Below are positions 57,101 through 64,000 of a DNA stretch of 64,000 nucleotides, in pieces. This stretch comes from Portulaca oleracea. Its lineage: Eukaryota; Streptophyta; Magnoliopsida; Caryophyllales; Portulacaceae. Each line of letters opens with the position of its first letter. The stretch's first letter is position 1. Under the pieces are notes generated by a model, which made no database searches, was not told where the DNA came from, and worked only from the letters and a program-made list of their open reading frames with translations. The position numbers and the translations under genes were made by a program. The stretch is from assembly GCA_029582165.1 (NCBI GenBank), contig CM055870.1, positions 47,696,513 through 47,760,512 of the forward strand, given 5' to 3'.

Positions 57101-60100
57101 TTGCTCCGCGCTATGACCCCTACGCAACTAGAATCCTTGAAAAGGGATCGTGGTATTTCAATTCGGGCTCCTAGAACTCACCGTAATGGTTGTTCGAGGT
57201 AGGAGATACAAGTTCTAATAACTTGACGATGAAGTTGCTTGACAAATTGGATGGAGAATAGCAAGTGAAAAATATGAAGATTTTGAATCTAGTTGTTTGT
57301 CATAGGATATATTCATTGTCCACCTAAATTGTTTTTCAATATGCCAACTTGGTGATTTAACTTAATTAATCTTACGTGTGAGTAGAATCACATAGGTAAC
57401 ACTTACCGAATTGTGTTATGTGAGCAAGCTGAAAGCATGTTTTCTAAGGTTAGTTTGGTTGATAAAAAGGTGATGAATTACTTTCCTAAATATTTCTCCC
57501 TAAGGTTGGTTATTGGACTATTTATATGGGGTTAATTACTTTGTTTTAAATTGTGGACTCAGATACCTTATTAGACTTGAGATTTGTGAGTCTTCTAAAG
57601 TTTGAGTGTAATAGGTTTTGTCACTTGCACCTCATTTAGCAGTCCATGTGAGGTTGTGGTCATATGAGGTTCTGTGAGAGCTAATCCCTATGTCACTATG
57701 GTGTCAGTCTGTGTGAGGTTGGAGCAAGATAGTATCCACGAGGCTTCATAGGTCGATTCAAGTCTGTACGAGACTGTGAACTTAGAAGATTGCAAGACTC
57801 TGGTTTTATGGAGAATGTAGTTGACATGAGCTATAGTGAATAATTATTTAAATTCTATTAAGAGGTACGTCATGGCTTTTACACCATATTTGGGTCTAAG
57901 GTAGTTTCTACCTAAAAATACTATATTTTTGTTTATTTCGCAAGTTTATTTTTCACAGTTCTTTTTGTAGATCGAACATATTCGAGTACTTGTTTTTTAG
58001 GTTTTGAACACTCGAAAATTTGGTAGACATAATTCAAAACCCCTTCTTGTGTCCTTGCATATGATTATTGACTTCAAAGGATATATTGTTATTTGGAAAG
58101 ACCTTCACAGAAACAATCCTCATCCGCATGAGCTTCGTATATCTTTAGCAACGTAAGCACAAACCTAAATATTTAAGTTAGGTTTGATTACTTAAGCTTG
58201 TTAATTTGTCTTAATATAAGCTTTACCACTCACATGTATTTATAACTTAAATATTGATATCTGACTTTAAGTATATTTTTAATTCTTACGATTAAAGTTA
58301 GCAATTATAATTCTTTGAATTTCAAATAAATTAGTCATATGAAAATTTGAAACATAAATAAAGAAACACACCATGTAAGTTAAGGTTTGGTTAAATCGAA
58401 ATTCAAAAATCAAGTTAAACTCAATTTCCCCAAGCACTACTTGGTTATTTAAAAATGAGCTTAGTCGAACTAGCCTAGAGTGGGGTCAACTCAAATACAT
58501 CCATACTTGCAAGCTTAATTTCTTGTTTACTTGTTAGTTGTTTAAGTGAATTTCTCACTCAAGTAATTAATTTTGCAAATATATAATTGTGTTCCTATCT
58601 TCTCCACCTCTATAGGGAGACCTGATTGGCTGTTTTAAGGCTAAGCCAAACTCTATCTAGACTAAGAGATGAGCTCCTAGTTACAAAGTATTTGATCTGG
58701 TTACAGATTTACAATATAATTGGGATATCGTTGGTCTAAAAATAATAAAAACATTTCTAATTACATCAATTTTAGAAGCTCGAGTTTACCTCAGACATCA
58801 TCACCCATGGGATTGCTCCCATTCCGATTGAAAAGGCAGAGATATAAATCTGTGACAATAGGAGTAGGAAATAAACATCAATATTTGCATAAGAGGCCTA
58901 GTTTGATCATTATATTACTCTTTTCAATAATTTGAATACTTTGCATGAACTATTGACTCACCATTACTCCAGCTACAACCAAAACTTGTGCAACTTCAAG
59001 TATAGCACCATTGCTCTGGTGACATTTTCCATTATATATTTCATTTGCATTAATTATAAATAAAGATAAATGAAAAAGATATATTTTCCTCATATAATTG
59101 ACTCACCTTTAGTAAGAATCCAGTTGCTGTAAGAAGGCAACCTATGGATGTTCCAGTAGATGAAACCTGTCATGATCTCCTAGTATTAAAGTTGTAATTG
59201 TTTACAACAGTTTATTTTAAAGAAAAAGATAAAAACAACTCCAACTCCTAGTATGGAATGCTTACTCGAGTTTAAGGAAATCTAGATGTACCTAGCATTA
59301 CCTCAAAAGAAATTTATAGTTATTGAGAAACTGATTGTAAGAAACCGACCAAAAAACGATTGGTAAGGAAAACATTTTGGACTTAACAACTTTTGTTACA
59401 TGCAGACCTTTTGTTGACCATACACAATATATAGCAACAACAATAGATAAAAAAATGTAGGCTGTTTGATATAGGAAATAATAAATTAGTAGTATAAGGC
59501 ACAGCTATAGTCAATACATGTACAAGAACTATCTATATATTGTGCAAACTGGAAATCTAACAACCTAATATCTGCAACCTTCACATATACAGTCAATCAT
59601 ACACATGTGCGCACACATATATCATTATGAAGATTGCTCAAAGTAATGGTAGATATTGAACAAAGTCATCTTATATATGGTAATGCATAAAATTGGTTGC
59701 CAATAGTTGTACCATTTATGGTAATGGCTAAAACTAGTGACTTAGGTGACTTCAATATAGTCGTAATTAAGTATCTAGTTTAAAATCAATATTTGCTCTT
59801 ATAAATAAAGATAATATTTTAAATTGAAATAAGAATAAATAAAAAATTTATCCTAAAAAAGTCATTTGTCCACAATATTAGCTTGCAAAAGAACTTATGT
59901 TAGAGTATATACCAGTAGAAGAGGTCGTCTACCACATTTGTCCATCAACATTGCGCCAATTAGGGTGATTGGGACCTTAATAGTCCATAGCATCAGTATT
60001 AGCATAAATAAAATAATTTAAAATTATTCAATTCGTAACATGCATAGTTGTTCATTGAAATACTAACTTGAATAATGCCGTAGATTGATGTTCCTAGTTT

Positions 60101-60292
60101 GCCAGAAGAAAATCCTGCAATTTATCGAGAAAATTTTTAGATTGGTAGGGGAATGCATGGATGAAATAGCCCAATTATGTTATGTAAAACATTAGACTTT
60201 ATTTCACCTGCTTGTATGAAGGTTTCATTCACATAAAACCCATATCCATTTATTCCTCCAAATTGTTGAAGAACCATTAGTCCAACCCCAAT
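47108..60292 (-). CDS. ERD6-like monosaccharide transporter (C-terminal exons)
   Basis: Eight minus-strand exons: 60292-60208, 60114-60068, 59975-59913, 59166-59107, 59015-58962, 58849-58790, 47433-47319 and 47223-47108 (stop TAA 47110-47108). All have GT-AG borders and matching phases, 600 bp and 199 residues. Key segments are [20 protein letters not shown] (helix 7, QQxxGxN sugar-binding motif), [11 protein letters not shown] (the GRRP loop of sugar porters), [15 protein letters not shown] then IFPINVKG (helix 10 and its PxxxxSEIFP motif) and [18 protein letters not shown] (the PETKG motif at the end). This is a major-facilitator sugar porter of the ERD6-like family, likely tonoplast and proton-coupled as known for the family. 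About 270 N-terminal residues are not in the window. The intron 47434-58789 (11,356 bp) holds nested LTR elements. No stop or frameshift is seen, so it may be functional. Confidence 0.93.
47434..49329 (-). other. Large intron of the transporter gene, 3' part
   Basis: No gene, RNA or clear mobile element is visible in this AT-rich part of the 11.4-kb intron. Short ORFs lack any recognisable motif. Confidence 0.6.
49330..50531 (+). mobile_element. LTR remnant of a Ty3/gypsy-type element (left end uncertain)
   Basis: The right end is fixed by a primer site at 50534-50545 that starts three bases after ...CCTCTCCA. Features include degenerate repeats around GAGACGCGGGTAGC(A/G)TCTC (49774, 49834 and further), a TATA-like TTTATATACGTG at about 50088 and a GGGTTT leader. 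The left end was not found. It lies in the transporter intron, on the opposite strand to the gene. Confidence 0.55.
50534..50545 (+). other. Primer-binding site, initiator tRNA-Met type
   Basis: TGGTATCAAAGC matches TGGTATCAGAGC, the site complementary to plant initiator tRNA-Met, with one mismatch. It marks the end of the LTR remnant to its left. The following 50546-50867 is the untranslated leader of that element, interrupted at 50873. Confidence 0.75.
50873..52146 (-). repeat. 3' LTR of the Reina-like element
   Basis: 1274 bp, TG...CA. Relative to the other LTR it has a longer GA microsatellite (51119-51147) and lacks about 50 bp, present in the other at about 56112-56163. It still carries the pol stop codon TAA (52141-52139) inside its first bases. 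Confidence 0.95.
52139..55483 (-). pseudogene. Reina-like pol: protease, RT, RNase H, integrase
   Basis: The protease (about 55483-54990) shows [20 protein letters not shown], where the DGGS/DSGA site reads DAGS, and [18 protein letters not shown] (about 54600-54000) shows [20 protein letters not shown], then a frameshift near 54425, [18 protein letters not shown] and an intact catalytic [11 protein letters not shown]. RNase H has [27 protein letters not shown] and [11 protein letters not shown] frameshift near 53565 and a stop at about 53447 follow DALSR. Integrase shows [41 protein letters not shown], a frameshift near 52970, then [14 protein letters not shown] and, after another shift near 52690, the C-terminal part to a TAA inside the 3' LTR. 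I see no chromodomain extension. It is not translatable as one protein. Confidence 0.92.
52147..52156 (-). other. Polypurine tract of the Reina-like element
   Basis: The minus strand reads CAAGGGGGAA immediately before the 3' LTR start TGATG. This is the usual plus-strand primer position. Confidence 0.8.
55495..55506 (-). other. Primer-binding site of the Reina-like element
   Basis: The minus strand reads TTGTATCAGAGC four bases inside the 5' LTR end. It matches the initiator tRNA-Met site TGGTATCAGAGC at 11 of 12 positions. Confidence 0.85.
55511..56828 (-). repeat. 5' LTR of the Reina-like element
   Basis: 1318 bp, TG...CA. It would drive minus-strand transcription of the element. An ATATTTATAATAG TATA-like stretch at about 56154-56166 lies in the segment deleted from the other LTR. 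Confidence 0.95.
56834..58789. other. Large intron of the transporter gene, 5' part
   Basis: The first bases continue the interrupted LTR-element leader (CCTCGCCGGTTTCACCCC). No gene is supported further on. At 57650-57780 the words GTGTGAGGTTG and GTACGAGACTGTG recur several times, a degenerate repeat reminiscent of an LTR. The donor of exon 58849-58790 (GTAAAC) ends the stretch. Confidence 0.5.
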
Positions 60293-62109
60293 CTACAACA
60301 ATTCTAGCAATGTTAGCAACAAATAATTTGAGCAACCATGAATTTCATAGTTAGTTATTGTTATATAAATTATATAAATGATTGAGAAGTAATAAATGTG
60401 TTGCTTTGACTTAGGGATAGTTGACTTCTCAATTTATTCTATTATTGACATAAATATAGAATCTCAATCTATTATTACAACATATATTAACCTTCGACAA
60501 TGCTAGAGTACTATAATTCATGTAAGAACTAGTATAAAAGCTAAGACTAGTTGAATTCAGAAAATATTTGCAACATTTTTACTATTGTTTTAATAACAAA
60601 ATATAGTAATATATAAAGAAAACACATATGATCAAGGGTGTGTATGTGTAGCTATAACAAAAATTGTAGCAATAATATATCAGGGAAGCGCATATAATAA
60701 CCGTTGTTTCATATAACTATAGTAATAGACATGCTTTAGAAAAGGTAGAACAGAGTGACCCTTTGATATTTGCATTCTCTCTTGTAATTACTTTTTTCAT
60801 TTCTTGTCCTCCTATCGAAACTGAATCTCTACTTATCATCTCTTTGTCTTGTATTATAAGTATTTGAAAGCAACATAATCAAATATGGTACTTAATGAAA
60901 GAATTTTCAAAGCAATGTCGAAGTTGAATGACCCATAATAAGCAATAAAACAGGTAATAATATGGTATGTTACTCATATGAAATGAGGGTAAAAACTTGA
61001 CTGTACGCAAGTAATATTCCATATTGTTCATCTTTCATGTTGCATATGGATCAAGACTTTGACCATATCAATTGATCACATGTTTTATTAGAAATATGAG
61101 TGTTGGTGTCAAACAACACATAGATAATAGATATTATGTATTGAAACAAATAGATAATCTAGTCATTGGGGACTGATTATCATACAACAGTCTGACAAAA
61201 CGTGTGTCACGCATGATATGATCCGTTTCAAGGCCAACATGGCCCGTGTTAGTCATGACACAACCCGTGTTTGTAGTGTCGGTCACGATATGGTGTTCTG
61301 GACACCATCATGACCCATGTGAGTCTCAACTTAGTTCATGTTGCCATGTTTAAGCATGTTAACACTTGTTTGTTCCTTAAACTTGTATTACATGATTCTA
61401 ACATGGTTTATACTCAATTATACTCCTGAATTAATCTCAATAATCCCCCATCCATTTCAAGAGTATGTAAAAATACCCTTGAAATAACATTGAAAACATA
61501 CTTATGGGTTGACAAGCCCATCATTTGAAATAACTTTAACTTGTAATCATTCGAGAAACATAGAAAACATATGCTTAATGAAGGCAAATTTCTCTTGGAA
61601 CTTTCATTTATTGTTTATGAGTTACGATTGACTCGAAGCATATAGTAGACAAGTTTTCAAACTTTATGTCCATATTGATTAACCATATATATCCTTAACA
61701 GACATATAACTTTCATTCTTAGGTGTTAATACCGACACTATTATCTGACATTGTATCCTTATCCTTAGTTAGTAAGTGTTTCAAAACTTTAAGTGCTAAG
61801 TTCCTTTAAGTTGTCATACCTCACACTTACATAATTAGACTTTAGAATTTACAAACTCTATAACTAAGGTCTTAGAGAGCCTATTAAGTTTTCAACTGCT
61901 CAACCTCTTAACATATATTACAGATATCTAAATATCATTTAACCTAGGATGATTTGTATTGATGCTTGTTACTACTTTACTTAATTCCTTGCTAACTTGA
62001 ACTTTAGAATTTGGTCTTATACCAAATGTAAAGTTGAGTATTTGTTGTGAGTGGTAGATATTTGAGTTTGTCTTAACCCATACCCTTTGAAGTCTTTGTT
62101 ACCAAGTCT
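60293..62109. other. Upstream of the first visible transporter exon; no exon found
   Basis: I could not find the preceding transporter exon here. The stretch is AT-rich to about 61190. At 61195-61340 it carries GTGT-ACCCGTGTT-like words (GGCCCGTGTTAGTCATGACA, ACAACCCGTGTTTG) of the type found in the LTR-like blocks of this window. A TAATCCCCCATCCATTTCAA segment at 61440 probably starts copia-related DNA. Confidence 0.45.
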
Positions 62110-62860
62110 TTAGATAGCCCCTTAGTTGATGGATCAGCTAAATTTTTGGATAAGCTAAATTTTTCTTACATTTGACAAAGCTCAAAGTAAATACTCCACC
62201 CTTAATCAATTGATGAACACATGCACGTCTAAAACCAATGTGTCTTGATCGACCATTGTATATACAATAATGTACAATTGCTATTGTAGAATTACTATCA
62301 CAATAAATTGTGATAGGTTTCATTTGCTTATACCAAACCAGTATTTCCTATAAGAAGCTCCTAAGTCATTATGTTCTTTTGCATGTAGTAAACAATGCCA
62401 CTATTTCTGAATCCATAGTGGAGTCCACTATACAAGATCCTACTAAAAGTCCAAGAAACCACTCAACCACCTAATAAGGACACCCAACCTCCGTAGTAGA
62501 AAAAATTCTTCTCACACTTATCCAACTTGCATCTAAATAATCTTCTAAAACCTTATGTTTCCCTTATACCTAAGTTGGTTAGTCTTAGTTAGATAGTTTG
62601 ACACTCTATAAATAGCAAGCTAAAGTGATTTGCTTGGGTTACTTGTGTATCTACTTCGGTTGCCAACCACATAAGCGATGTCTGGCCATGTAGTTGTCAT
62701 AGCATATCTGAAGCTTCCTATCACCGTTGTATACTCAAGTTGATCAATTACATTACTTTCCAATTTCATACTTGGATCAAAATGTGTACTTATAGAAATG
62801 TTCTTACCTTCGAACTTATCAAAGATTTTCTCAATGTAATGCTCTTGTTGTAAATGTTGT
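62110..62860 (-). pseudogene. Ty1/copia RT-RNase H remnant
   Basis: Reading the minus strand from 62840, ISTHFDPSMKLESNV and YTTVIGSFRYAMTTTWPDIA match the end of the copia RT domain (the usual Y-S-IGSLMYAM-TRPDIA block). Several stops follow. Then PITIYCDSNSTIAIVHYCIY and SRHIGFRRACVHQLIKGGVF match the copia RNase H end, finishing near FVKCKKNLAYPKI. The 3' terminal DPLTK-type motif has become AYPKI. The fragment lies upstream of the visible transporter exons and may have moved or displaced the N-terminal exons. Confidence 0.88.
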
Positions 62861-63830
62861 AAATTTTGTTAATTTAAAAAATAAAATTTCCTTATTTACT
62901 TTCTGCTTTTTTTTTTCCAGAAATGGTATTGGATCCTTCTCCAAAATTTTAATCTTCCTTTTATTAGACCATAACCCAACATACATATATTGATAAATGA
63001 TATATATTTTAATGCCTTTGTGGGATTGTGGAAGGAGTCTACTATTTGTAGTAAAAAGTGAAAGAGTGGTTGCCACGTGGGTGGTGTAGAAACAATACAT
63101 CATTTGCTAGGAGGATTTTATTTGTTAGTGTATTTAAAATTCATCTTTCGGTTCCCAAGGTTTTAAATCCCAGTTTTTTTTTTTTTTTTTTTTTTTGTGG
63201 TTGGTTGTTTCAATTCTTCTTCTGATATTCATTCCTAATTTCCTGCTGACTTTTTGTTTGTTTTCGGTAGTTCAATCAGTAAGTGGGTGGGAACTATTTT
63301 TAGCCTTGGTTCTCAACAACTAGTAGAATATCATGAGTATAAATAACTCGATTTTCAGCAAAGAAAATACAACAAATTTTCAACATCTCTTTCTATCTCC
63401 ACCTTAAAATTTTCGATATGAAAAATTTCCTGTTCCTCTTTTAAATTGGTGTTAGTCAGATACGCTAATGGCGATTTCAGTTTGTTGACTAACACATTTC
63501 TACATTTACTCTGTCAAATTAATTTTGAGCATTAAGACGGAGCCGGGTTCGGGGTTCGGATCGACTGCAATCGACACGGACCATCGGGTTGTCGAATCTT
63601 GGGAGACAGTGACATCTTATCAAAGTATACCAGTGCAGTGGGATCCAATTTGTCTCTAAAGAGAGCGCTGCGTGCTTCAACTCATGCTTTTCCTAACCTT
63701 GATTATTTTTCTCTGTATCTTATTGTTTTTAGATTGTTGCTGTAATTTCCAGTTTAATACTCCCTTGTTTTGTATTGAGTTAGTCTTTGTCCAACAAGTT
63801 TAGAGACGAATTGTGTCAATCTGAAAAAAA
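62861..63830 (+). mobile_element. Copia-type LTR and leader, uncertain borders
   Basis: The stretch contains a TATA-like GAGTATAAATAACTCG at about 63333-63348 and a CAACATCTCTTTCTATCTCC leader. A GC-rich GGAGCCGGGTTCGGGGTTCG precedes a candidate primer region near 63625 (AAAGTATACCAGTG). Poly-T runs are at 62911-62920 and 63174-63197. Borders and target duplication are not visible. It is read as LTR because a plus-strand copia gag start follows. Confidence 0.35.
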
Positions 63831-63954
63831 GGATGTTTTCAATGGTCTTAGTAGTAAACCGGAAAAATTCACGGGAAAAAATTTCTTAAGTTGACAACAG
63901 ATGAATTTTGGTTAAATGAATTAGGCTTGTTTTCTGTCATTTTAGAGGGTTAGT
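63831..63954 (+). pseudogene. Start of a Ty1/copia gag, broken
   Basis: A plus-strand frame gives FNGLSSKPEKFTGKNFL and then, after a one-base shift, FWLNELGLFSVILEG followed by a TAG stop. The spacing of K-F-G-NF and W-L-ELGL-SV is that of plant copia gag N-termini, where a conserved Trp-rich segment in the middle is lost here. It runs off towards the window end (about 63955-64000 looks like its continuation). Confidence 0.6.
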
Positions 63955-64000
63955 CTAAACAATCTGATAATGACTCTACTGGTCCTAATGGAGATGTGGC

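Noticed and set aside
1..64000. CRISPR arrays, operons, bacterial or phage genes
   Set aside because: No regularly spaced identical repeats with spacers, no compact gene order, and clear plant exon-intron genes; tandem repeats seen are two-copy duplications or microsatellites.
1..64000. tRNA, rRNA or snRNA genes
   Set aside because: I found no A/B box or cloverleaf in genomic context; the tRNA-like words at 14239, 50534 and 55495 are retroelement primer sites.

Overview
The window looks like nuclear DNA of a dicot-like flowering plant. It is AT-rich, its two host genes have many exons with GT-AG introns, and most of the rest is nested transposable elements: Ty3/gypsy of Athila/Tat and Reina-like type, Ty1/copia remnants, a LINE, and hAT, Mutator-like, PIF/Harbinger-like and Stowaway-like elements. 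I cannot name the species. I see no prokaryotic features, CRISPR array, rRNA or tRNA gene.

Layout. 1-29.4 kb is a transposon graveyard. A degenerate minus-strand Athila-like element occupies about 7.7-15.9 kb, with its 5' LTR on the right, a tRNA-Asp-like primer site, then gag, protease, RT, RNase H and integrase running leftwards. Remnants of an Athila-type accessory ORF continue at 6.9-6.5 kb and 4.4-3.7 kb. This block is broken by a solo copia-type LTR (7919-8804), another LTR-like block (about 4.6-5.84 kb) and a hAT MITE (5844-6502). A Mutator-like foldback MITE (15907-16252) and a Harbinger-like element (about 16.5-20.3 kb) carrying a nested inverted repeat follow. A second, plus-strand Athila/Tat element (about 20.5-26 kb) lacks gag and integrase.

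29.5-42.0 kb holds an apparently intact minus-strand gene for a WD40-repeat protein of the LEC14B (DCAF11/WDR23-like) family. It has nine coding exons encoding 476 residues, a 5' UTR intron and a six-codon upstream ORF. Its introns contain a LINE fragment, a MITE and a 333-bp tandem duplication. Upstream of the gene are several MITEs.

47.1-60.3 kb holds the last eight exons of a minus-strand ERD6-like monosaccharide transporter gene (199 C-terminal residues). Two exons are separated by an 11.4-kb intron. That intron has swallowed an LTR remnant, and inside it a full-length but gag-less Reina-like Ty3/gypsy element (50873-56828) with a perfect 5-bp target duplication. The transporter's N-terminal half was not found before the window ends. 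61-64 kb contains Ty1/copia remnants.

The two host genes are unrelated neighbours. I found no new multi-gene system. The value of the window is the reconstructed exon structures and the nested transposon history.
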